Positions 35,461 through 43,930 of a stretch of DNA of 64,000 nt are shown here, piece by piece. Within the stretch, counting starts at the first letter, position 1; the number at the start of each line of letters is the position of its first letter. The DNA comes from Pseudodesulfovibrio hydrargyri. Its GTDB lineage: Bacteria > Desulfobacterota > Desulfovibrionia > Desulfovibrionales > Desulfovibrionaceae. The stretch covers positions 186,001 through 250,000 of the forward strand of contig NZ_LKAQ01000004.1 of NCBI RefSeq assembly GCF_001874525.1. The letters run 5' to 3'. Made by a program: the position numbers and the translations under genes. Under the pieces are notes generated by a model. It did not search any database. It was not told the DNA's origin and worked only from the letters and a program-made list of their open reading frames with translations.

Positions 35461-36033
35461 ATGCAGCGAAAAACCAAATCGGTTCTGTTGGTCCTGTTCG
35501 GCATCCTGATCGCCTTTCCGATCTTCAGCATGACCTACTACACCATGGTCAGGACCTCGACCCCGGAGTTCTGCGGGTCGTGTCATGAGATCCGCCCGGC
35601 GGTCATGGCCTGGGAGAGCTCGACGCACCACAACAACGCGCAAGGGTTCGTGGCCGACTGCATGGACTGCCATCTGCCCGCGCCCCAGGACACCGTCGAC
35701 TTCTTCTTCACCAAGACCATGCACGGGATGAAGGACGTGTTCTCCCACTTCACCGGTGGAGACGAGAGGTACGACAGGGCGGTCATGCGCGAGCGCATCT
35801 GGGCGACCATGAAGAACGACCAGTGCATGAAGTGCCACCGGAACATCCTGCACATGCCCGGCAAGAGCGGGGCCATGCTGGCCCACCGCAGGGTTCTCTA
35901 CGCCGGAAACGGCCGGGAGTACCGCTGCACCGACTGCCACCGGCATCTGGTCCACAACGACAGGCAATTCTACGAGTACAAGCAGTTCAGCGCCCCGTAC
36001 CGGGCCAGCGGGCTGCCCAATCTGGGTATCTAG
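35461..36033 (+). CDS. NapC/NrfH-family tetrahaem quinol dehydrogenase (HaoC-like)
   Basis: The 190-residue protein has one N-terminal membrane span (SVLLVLFGILIAFPIFSMTYY) and four CXXCH haem motifs: CGSCH, CMDCH, CMKCH and CTDCH. Family members oxidise menaquinol in the membrane and pass electrons to a periplasmic reductase. Here the partner is the octahaem cytochrome that begins 12 bp after its stop, with AGGAGG overlapping the stop. The nearest known pairing of this kind is HaoC with HaoA in epsilonproteobacteria, rather than NrfH with the pentahaem NrfA. Ribosome site AGGAGGAGG is strong. Confidence 0.87.
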   Translation: MQRKTKSVLLVLFGILIAFPIFSMTYYTMVRTSTPEFCGSCHEIRPAVMAWESSTHHNNAQGFVADCMDCHLPAPQDTVDFFFTKTMHGMKDVFSHFTGGDERYDRAVMRERIWATMKNDQCMKCHRNILHMPGKSGAMLAHRRVLYAGNGREYRCTDCHRHLVHNDRQFYEYKQFSAPYRASGLPNLGI

Positions 36034-36044
36034 GAGGTTGGTTT

Positions 36045-37430
36045 ATGTATCGCAAAACGACGTTCATCCTCACCGCCGCGTTCGCGGCCATCATCCTGAC
36101 CACCGTGGCGGCCGGAGCGCAGAATTACCCCAAGGTCCGCGAACTGCGCATGGACCGGGCCACCCCGCCCCAGGGCACGGCCTGCATCGAGTGCCACAAG
36201 CAGGAGACCCCGGGCATCTTCGCCGACTGGGCCATGAGCCGCCACGCCTCGGCGGGCATCACCTGCCTGGACTGCCACCAGGCCCAACCCGGCGACGGGG
36301 ACATCAGCACCAGTCATGAGAAGTACTATTCCATGGGCAACCTGCCCATGGGCGAGAAGCAATACTTCGTGCCCGTGGCCTCGGCGGTCACGCCCAAGGA
36401 CTGTTCGCGCTGCCACCCGGACGAGGCCATGCAGTACTCCAAGAGCAAGCACGCCAACACGCTCGAGATCATCTGGAAGATCGACCCCTGGCTCAACGGG
36501 GGCATGAACTCGGACAACGAGCGCAAGACCGGCTGCTTCTACTGCCACGGCACCGTGCTCAAGATGAAGGACGGCTCCCTCGACCCGGCCACCTGGCCCA
36601 ACGTGGGCGTCGGCCGCCTGAACATGGACGGCTCGCTCGGCTCCTGCACCAGCTGCCACACCCGGCACCGCTTCGCGGTCATGGAGGCCCGCAAGCCCGA
36701 GACCTGCGGCCAGTGCCACCTCGGCCCGGACCATCCGCAGATCGAGATATTCAACGAATCCAAGCACGGCGACATCTACCAGGCGTTCAAGCAGGAGTAC
36801 AACTTCGACTCCGCGCCCGGCGCCTGGACCCCGGGGGTGGACTACCGCGCCCCGACCTGCGCCTCCTGCCACATGTCCGGCTCGGGCGACGTGGCCACCA
36901 CCCACGACGTGACCGAGCGCCTCTCCTGGGAGACCCAGGCCCCGCTGACCGTCCGCCCGTCCGAATTCAAGGCCCTGCCCGCGGCCACGGACTGGAAGGT
37001 GGAGCGCGACAAGATGAAGAACATTTGCAGCCAGTGCCACGGCCAGGCCTGGATCGACGACTTCTATACCCAGCTCGACACTTCGGTGCAGGAGTACAAC
37101 GAGGTCTACTTCAAGCCCGCCAAGAAGACCCTGGACGAGCTCTATGAAAAGGGGCTGCTCGACAAGACCAAGTTCTTCGACGAGCACCTCGAGGTGCAGT
37201 TCTATGAACTGTGGCACCACGAGGGCCGCCGGGCCCGCATGGGCACGGCCATGATGGCCCCGGACTACGCCTGGTGGCACGGCTTCTACGAGTGCAAGCA
37301 CCGCTACAACCAGTACATGGAGGAGGCCCGCCACCTCATCGAGACCAACACCAAGGCCTACCGCTATCCCGACTTCCCCAACGCCACCGGCGACACCACC
37401 CGCCCGCAGCAGCTGTTCGGCAAGCAGTAG
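36045..37430 (+). CDS. Octahaem hydroxylamine-oxidoreductase-like cytochrome c
   Basis: The 461-residue exported protein (signal peptide FILTAAFAAIILTTVAAGA) has eight CXXCH motifs: CIECH, CLDCH, CSRCH, CFYCH, CTSCH, CGQCH, CASCH and CSQCH. The C-terminal region ELWHHEGRRARMG and PDYAWWHGFYE resembles the HAO family. No CXXCK motif of pentahaem NrfA or octahaem nitrite reductases is present. In anaerobes, HAO-like proteins fed by a NapC/NrfH partner are thought to work reductively, for example nitrite to hydroxylamine or ammonium, unlike the crosslinked P460 enzyme of nitrifiers. Whether the crosslinking tyrosine is present needs an alignment. ATG 36045 was chosen because the signal peptide begins there. 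Confidence 0.85.
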   Translation: MYRKTTFILTAAFAAIILTTVAAGAQNYPKVRELRMDRATPPQGTACIECHKQETPGIFADWAMSRHASAGITCLDCHQAQPGDGDISTSHEKYYSMGNLPMGEKQYFVPVASAVTPKDCSRCHPDEAMQYSKSKHANTLEIIWKIDPWLNGGMNSDNERKTGCFYCHGTVLKMKDGSLDPATWPNVGVGRLNMDGSLGSCTSCHTRHRFAVMEARKPETCGQCHLGPDHPQIEIFNESKHGDIYQAFKQEYNFDSAPGAWTPGVDYRAPTCASCHMSGSGDVATTHDVTERLSWETQAPLTVRPSEFKALPAATDWKVERDKMKNICSQCHGQAWIDDFYTQLDTSVQEYNEVYFKPAKKTLDELYEKGLLDKTKFFDEHLEVQFYELWHHEGRRARMGTAMMAPDYAWWHGFYECKHRYNQYMEEARHLIETNTKAYRYPDFPNATGDTTRPQQLFGKQ

Positions 37431-37453
37431 GGGCATATCCGGCAAACCGATAC

Positions 37454-37477
37454 GGGGGGCGTTCGCGCCCCCCTTTT
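37454..37477 (+). terminator. Intrinsic terminator of the octahaem operon
   Basis: Eight-bp arms GGGGGGCG and CGCCCCCC close on TTCG and are followed by TTTT, 23 bp after the stop codon. Confidence 0.85.
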
Positions 37478-37613
37478 CATTGCCGACCCGGCCGGCCGGA
37501 AGCCTTGCCGTCCCGCATTGACCTTCCGCAGAAAAAACGCGATATTAGAAATTGGAATGGGGTTCCCCGAACGGCCTGGCCGTCGGGGCGGGCGGCCACC
37601 GCACGGGAGACAT

Positions 37614-39959
37614 ATGATGACGGAAACGTCCCTGCGCAAGCAGCTTGAACAGGCGCGCGAGCGCATAGAGGAACTCGAAGAGGAACTTGCCAAAGCCGCC
37701 AAGGCGACCTGCGAGGACCGCTACCGCATGGTCTTCGAGAACGCCCCCGGCGGCATGGCCATCATTACCGAGCAGGGGAATATCCTCCTGTCCAATGCCG
37801 AGGCCAAGAAATTTCTCGGCCTGTCCGGCGCCGACGGCGAACGCAACGCCGAGGATTTCTACGTCAATCGGGAAGACCGCAACCGGCTCCTGGCCCTGAT
37901 CCGCAAAAAGCGGCACATCCGCAACTACCCGGTGCTCATGCACCGCCTCGACGGGGCCTCCATGTGGGCCAGCCTGAGCGCCCGGGCCATCGACTACGGC
38001 GGGGAACCGGCCAACCTGGTCTCGTTCACGGACATCACCGAGCACCGCCGGGCCCTGCGGCGGCTGGAGCTGGACGAACTGCGCTTCGAGCGGCTCTACG
38101 CCCTGTCCGAGATGACCCAGCATACCGAGAAGGAAATCCTCGACTTCGCCCTGGAGGCCATCACCGAGGTGACCGGCAGCGAGATCGGGTACATCTACCG
38201 GGTCAGCGAGGACCAGACCCAACTGACCCTGCACGCCTGGTCCGAGAGCGTCATGGAGCGGTGCTCCATCAAGGACGTCCCGGAGGTCTACAGCATCTGC
38301 GAAACCGGGCTGTGGGGCGAACCCCTGCGCCAGGGCAGGCCGGTCATCACCAACGACTACCCGAACCTGAAGAAAAAGAAGGGCTACCCCGACGGCCACA
38401 TCCCGGTGCGCAACCACCTGGGGGTGCCGGTCTTCGAGGAGAACCGCGTGGTCTTCCTGGCCGGGGTGGGCAACAAGCCCGGCGACTACACCGAGGACGA
38501 CATCCGCCACATGGAATTGATCATGAACGGCACCTGGCGCATCATCCAGCGGCGGCGGTCCAGGGCGGAGCTCGCCGCGGCCCATGCCGAGCTGGAGGAA
38601 AAGGTCAGGCGGCGCACGGACCGGCTGCAGCAGGTCAACCGCGAGCTGGCCGGCCTCAACCTGACGCTGATGAGCAAGGACCAGGAGCGCGAGCAGGCCC
38701 GCATGGAGCTGTTGCGCTACCAGCGGATCATCGAAACCAACCCGGACCTCATCTCCCTGATCGACAGCGACTACCGCTACGTCATCGTCAACGAGTCCTA
38801 CACCCATATCTTCGGGCTCAAGCGGGAGTCCATCGTGGGCCAGCCCGTGGGCATCCTGTTCGGCTCCCGGTACTTCGAGGAGCGCTTCAAGCCCGCCATC
38901 GACCGGGCCCTCAAGGGCGAAACCCTGACCGAGGCCGCCTGGCTGCCCCTGCCCGACGCGGGCGAGCGCTACATGTCCATCACCTACCAGCCGGTCCGGG
39001 TCCAGGGCGACGACGCCGAATACGTCTCCTTCGAGGCCCGGGACATGACCGACCTCAAGCGCAGCGAGGAGGACCTCAAGGCCATCGCCGAGCGCCTCGA
39101 CCTGGCCACGGACGCCGCCCATCTCGGCATCTGGGAGTGGGACCTGCGCACCGACGACCTGCTCTGGGACCGCAAGATGTTCGACCTCTACCAGGCCGAG
39201 CCTCTCCCCCCCAAGGAGCTGTTCGACTTCTGGCGCGGCTGCATCCACCCGGACGACCTGGCCGCCACCGAGCAGCAGCTGGCCCGGTCCATCGAGACCA
39301 AGGAGCCGCTCTACCTGGAGTTCCGCATCGTCCGGGCCGACAAGGCCGTCCGGCACATCCGCATCGAAGGGCTGGTCCAGGTGGACGACAAGGGCATGCC
39401 CATCCGGCTCATCGGCATCAGCATGGACGTCACCGAGCAGCGCCAGATGGAGGACGAGCTGCGCACCCTGGCCTCCACCGACCCCCTGACCGGGGCCAGC
39501 AACCGCCGCCAGTTCATGTCGCGCCTGGGCGAGGAGTTCGAGCGCTGCAAGCGGTACAACACCTCGCTGGTCCTCCTGTCCCTGGACATCGACCATTTCA
39601 AGCGCATCAACGACACCTACGGCCACCCGGCCGGGGACGACGTGCTCAAGGAACTGGTCGCCCTGTGCCGGTCCACCCTGCGCACCACCGACCTCTTCGG
39701 CCGCGTGGGCGGCGAGGAGTTCCAGGCCGCCCTGACCCAGACCCGCATCGGCGCGGGCGAGAACACCGCGGAAAGGCTGCGCCGCCGGGTGGAGCAGTGC
39801 GAGGTCAGGACCCACGACCAGATCATCACCTTCACCATCAGCATCGGGGTGACCGCCCTGACCCCGGACGACGAGTCCATCGAGGGGCTGCTCAAGCGGG
39901 CCGACGACGCCCTGTACCAGGCCAAGCGCAGCGGCAGGAACCGGGTCATCGTCCTCTGA
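37614..39959 (+). CDS. PAS-GAF-PAS-PAS diguanylate cyclase
   Basis: The 781-residue cytoplasmic protein begins with a short coiled coil (QLEQARERIEELEEELAKAA), then PAS (about 35-150), a GAF-like domain (about 165-330; GEIGYIYRVS region, GLWGEPLRQGRPVITNDYP), a second coiled coil, PAS (about 375-500), PAS/PAC (about 505-625) and GGDEF (about 630-781). The active-site loop is GRVGGEEF, a functional variant of GGDEF, and RTTD upstream matches an inhibitory I-site. It should make cyclic di-GMP, controlling the shift between motility and surface attachment. ATG 37614 follows GGGAGA; longer frames add residues with no resemblance. It stands alone after the octahaem terminator. Confidence 0.9.
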   Translation: MMTETSLRKQLEQARERIEELEEELAKAAKATCEDRYRMVFENAPGGMAIITEQGNILLSNAEAKKFLGLSGADGERNAEDFYVNREDRNRLLALIRKKRHIRNYPVLMHRLDGASMWASLSARAIDYGGEPANLVSFTDITEHRRALRRLELDELRFERLYALSEMTQHTEKEILDFALEAITEVTGSEIGYIYRVSEDQTQLTLHAWSESVMERCSIKDVPEVYSICETGLWGEPLRQGRPVITNDYPNLKKKKGYPDGHIPVRNHLGVPVFEENRVVFLAGVGNKPGDYTEDDIRHMELIMNGTWRIIQRRRSRAELAAAHAELEEKVRRRTDRLQQVNRELAGLNLTLMSKDQEREQARMELLRYQRIIETNPDLISLIDSDYRYVIVNESYTHIFGLKRESIVGQPVGILFGSRYFEERFKPAIDRALKGETLTEAAWLPLPDAGERYMSITYQPVRVQGDDAEYVSFEARDMTDLKRSEEDLKAIAERLDLATDAAHLGIWEWDLRTDDLLWDRKMFDLYQAEPLPPKELFDFWRGCIHPDDLAATEQQLARSIETKEPLYLEFRIVRADKAVRHIRIEGLVQVDDKGMPIRLIGISMDVTEQRQMEDELRTLASTDPLTGASNRRQFMSRLGEEFERCKRYNTSLVLLSLDIDHFKRINDTYGHPAGDDVLKELVALCRSTLRTTDLFGRVGGEEFQAALTQTRIGAGENTAERLRRRVEQCEVRTHDQIITFTISIGVTALTPDDESIEGLLKRADDALYQAKRSGRNRVIVL

Positions 39960-40032
39960 CCCCTTGACTCGCCGCGTCCGTCTCCCTACCCTCTCCGATA
40001 ATGAATACTGCGACCACTGCGAGGTTCCCCCC

Positions 40033-41718
40033 ATGTCCCTTTTCAAGAAAGACAAGCAAGAAGACTGGTTCCTTCCCGAAGACGTCCGCAAGCAACTGAC
40101 CGAGACCTTCCAGGCCCTGAAGGAGCCCGTGCACCTCGAACTCTTCGCCCAGCCCGGCGTCAACGACGAATTCTCCGACTACACCGCCAAGTTCGGCGCC
40201 GATCTGGCCCGGCTGACCGACAAGATCACCTTCAAACGGTTCGACATCCCGTCCGACAGGGCCGCGGAACTGGGTGTGACCGCCTCGCCCACCCTGTGCC
40301 TCAACCCGGACGACTTTCATATCCGCTTCCTGGGCGCGCCGCTGGGCGAGGAGGGCAAGTCCTTCATCACCTCCATCATGCTTGTCTCCCTGCGCATGAA
40401 CGGGCTGTCCGAGGCTTCCCTCTCCCTGCTCGACCCCCTGGACGAGGAGCGCCTGGTCCAGGTCTTCGTCTCGCCGTCGTGCCCCTACTGTCCCGGCCAG
40501 GTCATGCACGCCGTGAAGACCGCCATCGCCCGGCCAGGCCAGGTCAAGGCCGAGTGCGTGGAGATGAACGAGAACCGGGAACTGACCGAAAAGCACAACA
40601 TCGGCTCCGTGCCGCACACCATCTTCGACAGCGGCGCGCACGACGCCCTGGGGCTCATGCCCGAGGAACGCTTCGTGGTCGAGATGGTCTACCTCAAGTC
40701 CGCCGAGGAACTCCTGGACGAGGGCAAACTGCCCGGCGTGGAGGGATTGCAGACCGCCACCGGCTACGGGACCATCGAGCCCGGGGCCGTGGACCTGGTC
40801 ATCATTGGCGCGGGCCCGGCCGGGCTGACCGCGGGCATCTACGCCGTGCGCGCCGGGCTCAAGGCCGTGGTCCTGGAAAAGTCCATCGTCGGCGGCCAGG
40901 TCTCCCTGACCCCGGTGGTCGAGAACTACCCGGGCTTCACCAACGTGCCCGGCAAGCAGCTCATGGACATCATGAGCGAGCACGCCCGCCAGTACGTGCC
41001 CGTGCACGAGGGCGAGGGCGTGGAGTCCATCACCGTGGGCGACCCGGCCAGGGACGAGCCCATCGTGATCACCACGGCCCGGGGCGAATATCCGGCCAAG
41101 GCGGTCATCCTGGCCACGGGCGCGAGCTACCGCAAGCTCGGCATCCCCGGCGAGGAGACCTATTTCGGGCGCGGGGTCAACTATTGCGCGTCCTGCGACG
41201 GCTACCTGTACAAGGGCAAGTCCGTGGCCATCATCGGCGGCGGCAACACCGCCCTGACCGACGCCCTGCACCTCAAGAACCTCGGCGTGAACGTGACCAT
41301 CGTCCACCGCCGCGACGAGTTCCGCGCCCAGAAATCCCTGGCCGACTCCGTGGAGCGCGAAGGCATCCCGGTGCTCTGGAACACCGTGGTCGAATCCATA
41401 GAGGGCGACGGCAGGAAGGCCACCTCGCTCAAGCTGCGCAACGTCAAGGACGACGCGCAGACCGAACTGCCCCTGGACGGCGTGTTCATGGCCATCGGCC
41501 AGAAGGCCGCCACCGAACTGGCCAAGTCCATGGGCGTGAAGCTGAACGCGGACGGCTACGTCGAGGCCGGCCCGGACATGCGCACCAGCGTGCCGCGCGT
41601 CTACGTGGCCGGCGACCTGACCGGCGGCCTGCAACAGATCGTCACCGCCATCGGCGAAGGCTCGGTGGCCGCCATGTCCGCCTTCGAAGACATCTCCCAC
41701 CCCTACTGGAAAGAATAG
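40033..41718 (+). CDS. Disulfide-reductase/thioredoxin-reductase fusion (AhpF-like)
   Basis: The 561-residue protein has an N-terminal double thioredoxin-fold region (about 1-235) whose second fold carries CPYC (SCPYCPGQ, near 154-157), and a thioredoxin-reductase-like flavoprotein region (about 250-561). The latter shows the FAD loop IIGAGPAGLTAGIY, the redox pair CASC (YCASCDGYLY, in place of the usual CATC), the NAD(P)H loop IIGGGNTALTDAL and YVAGDLTGG. This resembles AhpF and PDO-TrxR fusions that pass electrons from NAD(P)H to a peroxiredoxin or disulfide. No ahpC-like gene lies beside it. ATG 40033 directly follows a short spacer after the cyclase gene. Confidence 0.87.
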   Translation: MSLFKKDKQEDWFLPEDVRKQLTETFQALKEPVHLELFAQPGVNDEFSDYTAKFGADLARLTDKITFKRFDIPSDRAAELGVTASPTLCLNPDDFHIRFLGAPLGEEGKSFITSIMLVSLRMNGLSEASLSLLDPLDEERLVQVFVSPSCPYCPGQVMHAVKTAIARPGQVKAECVEMNENRELTEKHNIGSVPHTIFDSGAHDALGLMPEERFVVEMVYLKSAEELLDEGKLPGVEGLQTATGYGTIEPGAVDLVIIGAGPAGLTAGIYAVRAGLKAVVLEKSIVGGQVSLTPVVENYPGFTNVPGKQLMDIMSEHARQYVPVHEGEGVESITVGDPARDEPIVITTARGEYPAKAVILATGASYRKLGIPGEETYFGRGVNYCASCDGYLYKGKSVAIIGGGNTALTDALHLKNLGVNVTIVHRRDEFRAQKSLADSVEREGIPVLWNTVVESIEGDGRKATSLKLRNVKDDAQTELPLDGVFMAIGQKAATELAKSMGVKLNADGYVEAGPDMRTSVPRVYVAGDLTGGLQQIVTAIGEGSVAAMSAFEDISHPYWKE

Positions 41719-41719
41719 A

Positions 41720-41845
41720 GTTGCCTCCGGCGGCCGGGGGAAGGGGAAGGAAAAACCTTTCGAGAAAGGTTCTTTCCTTCCCCTTCCCCGGACCCCCATC
41801 CCCATCCTTTTCCAAAGCTTTTTGGCGCCGCTTCGCGGGAGTACC
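41720..41845. repeat. Dispersed intergenic repeat, copy 1, with a long hairpin
   Basis: It begins TTGCCTCCGG just after the reductase stop. A long, nearly perfect hairpin spans 41737-41789 (arms of GGGGAAGGGGAAGG type around a small CTTTCGAGAAAG core). It then continues CCCCCATCCCC, CCAAAGCTTTTT and CCGCTTCGCGG. The last three blocks and the first occur in the same order near 63,194-63,247, so this is a repeated element; it may also work as a terminator. Confidence 0.55.
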
Positions 41846-41881
41846 CGTGTTATTTGCCTGCCTGACGACGATGTCGGGTTC

Positions 41882-41905
41882 AGCCGTTTTTTAGGCAAAA
41901 CGGCT
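41882..41905. terminator. Perfect inverted repeat between reductase and TetR genes
   Basis: Nine-bp arms AGCCGTTTT and AAAACGGCT around TTAGGC. A-rich and T-rich arm ends would allow termination in either direction, though no extra T tract follows. Confidence 0.45.
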
Positions 41906-41948
41906 TGACTCCACAGGGGCGCGCTGCTACCCCTGAACTCTCCGATGT

Positions 41949-41995
41949 GACCATCGGTCACTTTTTGACCGGAAGTCGCAAAACGACCGGCGGTC
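41949..41995. promoter_or_regulatory. Three operator-like palindromes at 18-bp spacing upstream of tetR
   Basis: GACCATCGGTC (41949-41959), GACCGGAAGTC (41967-41977) and GACCGGCGGTC (41985-41995) share GACC-N3-RGTC and start exactly 18 bp apart. The first extends to a perfect 6-bp-arm palindrome (GTGACC-ATC-GGTCAC). They end 40 bp before the TetR start, the usual place for an autoregulatory operator, and probably also govern the TRAP genes downstream. Confidence 0.65.
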
Positions 41996-42035
41996 GCAAT
42001 AAAAATCTTGCGATTCCGGGGAACGAGGACAGGGT

Positions 42036-42629
42036 ATGGCGACCAGACAGCAGGAAAAATCCCGGCAGACCATGCGGGAACTCATGGATTCGGCCATCGA
42101 GTTGTTCGGCACCCAGGGGTTCGCCTCCACTTCCGTGGCCGAGATCACCGACCACGCGGGCTACGCCAAGGGAAGCTTCTACCGCCACTGGAACTCCAAG
42201 GACGAGCTCTTCCTCCAGATCGTGGAGCGGAAGTTCAAGGAGTACCGGGCCACCCGGCACGACCGGGTGCAGCGGGCCGCCGACCTGCGCGAGGCCATGG
42301 GCATCATCTGGGATTTCCTGGAAACCATCGTGGCGGACCGCAACTGGTCGGCCATCTTCCTGGAGTTCACCATCCACGCGGCCACCAACGAGTCCCTGCG
42401 CCGCCTCCTGAACCAGTCCGACTACCGGCTCTCGGACCGGGTCTTCGCCGACCTGGTGCGCGACCACGTGACCGGGGACTTTCCCCCCGAGAAGATCGGG
42501 GCCCTGAACACCGCCCTGTTCGAAGGCTTTCTCATTCACCGCGCGCTGGGCACCGAGACCCTTTCCCTCACGGAAGTGCGCGAGGCGGCCATCGACCTGG
42601 CCGTGAGGAACGGAACCAGGCGGGACTGA
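42036..42629 (+). CDS. TetR/AcrR-family regulator next to a TRAP transporter
   Basis: The 197-residue protein has a TetR DNA-binding domain (MRELMDSAIELFGTQGFAST, VAEITDHAGYAKGSFYRHWN with the recognition helix) and a helical ligand domain. GAGGACAGG lies upstream of ATG 42036. The gene is 42 bp before dctP on the same strand with no terminator between, so it may be cotranscribed and respond to the transported acid. Three operator-like palindromes lie just upstream. Confidence 0.87.
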   Translation: MATRQQEKSRQTMRELMDSAIELFGTQGFASTSVAEITDHAGYAKGSFYRHWNSKDELFLQIVERKFKEYRATRHDRVQRAADLREAMGIIWDFLETIVADRNWSAIFLEFTIHAATNESLRRLLNQSDYRLSDRVFADLVRDHVTGDFPPEKIGALNTALFEGFLIHRALGTETLSLTEVREAAIDLAVRNGTRRD

Positions 42630-42671
42630 TCCCGCTGCGACCATATCACTTCATTACAAGCGAGATGCATC

Positions 42672-43679
42672 ATGCGTAAGATCCTGCTGACCCTGACGGC
42701 CCTGGCCCTGATCGGTGCCGGACTGGCCTCCCCGGCCCGCGCCGAGTCCGTGCGCCTGACCTATTCCAGCTTCTTCCCGCCCACGCACATCCAGTCCAAA
42801 CTGGCCGAGCAGTGGTGCAACGAGGTGGAGATGCGCACGAACAAGGCGGTCATCATCGACTTCTACCCCGGCGGCACCCTGAGCCCCGCCAAGCAGTGCT
42901 ACGACGGCGTGGTCGAGGGCATCTCCGACATCGGGCAAAGCGCCCTGGCCTACTCGCGCGGCCGCTTCCCGGTCATGGCCGCCGTGGACCTGCCCATGGG
43001 CTACCAGAGCGGGGTCCAGGCCACGGCCGTGGCCAACGCGGTCTACGACAAATTCTCGCCCGCCGAATTCGACGACGTGGTGCCCATGTACTTCCACGCC
43101 CACGGCCCGGGCCTGCTCTTCACCGTGGAGAAGCCGGTCAAGACCCTGGCCGACCTCAAGGGCCTCAAGATCCGCTCCACCGGCAACTCGGCCAAGCTCA
43201 TCGAGGCGCTGGGCGGCACCCCGGTGGCCCAGCCCATGCCCGCCTCCTACCAGTCCCTGCAAAAGGGCGTGGTCGACGGCTCGGTCCATCCCATGGAGTC
43301 CAACAAGGGATGGAAACTCGGCGAAGTGGTCAAGCACTGCACCCAGTCCCAGTGCGTGGGCTACACCACCACCTTCTTCATCGTCATGAACAAGCGCAAA
43401 TGGAACGAGATTTCGCCCGAGAACCAAAAGATCATCGAGCAGATCAACCGGGAATGGTCGGTCAAGCACGGCCAGGCCTGGGACGCCTCGGACGCCGAGG
43501 GCAAGCAGTTCCTGGCCTCCAAGGGCGGCGACTTCACCGAACTCGATCCCGCCGAGGCGCAACGTTGGGTGCAGGCCGCCCGGCCGGTGCTCGACGGCTA
43601 CGCCGACGGCGAGGGCAAGGCCGTGGACGGCAAGGCCGTGGTCGAATTCATCCAGGCCGAGATGGTCAAAACCCCGTAA
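42672..43679 (+). CDS. dctP: TRAP transporter substrate-binding protein DctP-like
   Basis: This 335-residue periplasmic protein has a signal peptide (ILLTLTALALIGAGLASPARAE) and the TRAP-binding fold: LTYSSFFPPTHIQSKLAEQW, WCNEVEMRTNKAVIIDFYPGG, then GLKIRSTGNSAKLIEALGG with the substrate-carboxylate arginine, and SLQKGVVDGSVHPMESNKG. DctP proteins bind organic acids such as C4-dicarboxylates, keto acids or sugar acids. The ligand cannot be determined. It is the first of the dctPQM set, with a stable hairpin in the 251-bp gap to dctQ. Confidence 0.9.
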   Translation: MRKILLTLTALALIGAGLASPARAESVRLTYSSFFPPTHIQSKLAEQWCNEVEMRTNKAVIIDFYPGGTLSPAKQCYDGVVEGISDIGQSALAYSRGRFPVMAAVDLPMGYQSGVQATAVANAVYDKFSPAEFDDVVPMYFHAHGPGLLFTVEKPVKTLADLKGLKIRSTGNSAKLIEALGGTPVAQPMPASYQSLQKGVVDGSVHPMESNKGWKLGEVVKHCTQSQCVGYTTTFFIVMNKRKWNEISPENQKIIEQINREWSVKHGQAWDASDAEGKQFLASKGGDFTELDPAEAQRWVQAARPVLDGYADGEGKAVDGKAVVEFIQAEMVKTP

Positions 43680-43697
43680 GCCGAGTCAACGAAGCGG

Positions 43698-43764
43698 CTT
43701 CTCTGCGGACATGCGCCCCGGTTCCAAGCGGCAATACGGAACCGGGGCCGCACTGCGGAGAAGA
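43698..43764 (+). terminator. Long hairpin between dctP and dctQ
   Basis: Perfect 11-bp arms GCCCCGGTTCC (43715-43725) and GGAACCGGGGC (43738-43748) are flanked by a second partly matching pair (CTTCTC-type and GAGAAG-type), giving one long stem. It lacks a T tract. Such a structure could protect the upstream dctP message or attenuate dctQM, which would give more binding protein than permease. Confidence 0.55.
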
Positions 43765-43930
43765 GCGTTCGCGGGCAGGGCCCGGGCATTGCATGGGCAG
43801 GGGGGAGACTGCGGACTCCTCCCCGACCCCATGCGGCCATCCCGGGATTCACCCGGTCCGCCCTGAAACAACCGATTACAAGACAGGGCGGGACCGGTTC
43901 CCGCCCCGCTCATGGTGCAAAGGATTGAAA

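Noticed and set aside
35461..37430. Calling the tetrahaem/octahaem pair NrfHA nitrite reductase
   Set aside because: The second protein has eight CXXCH motifs and no CXXCK active-site motif, so it is not the pentahaem NrfA.
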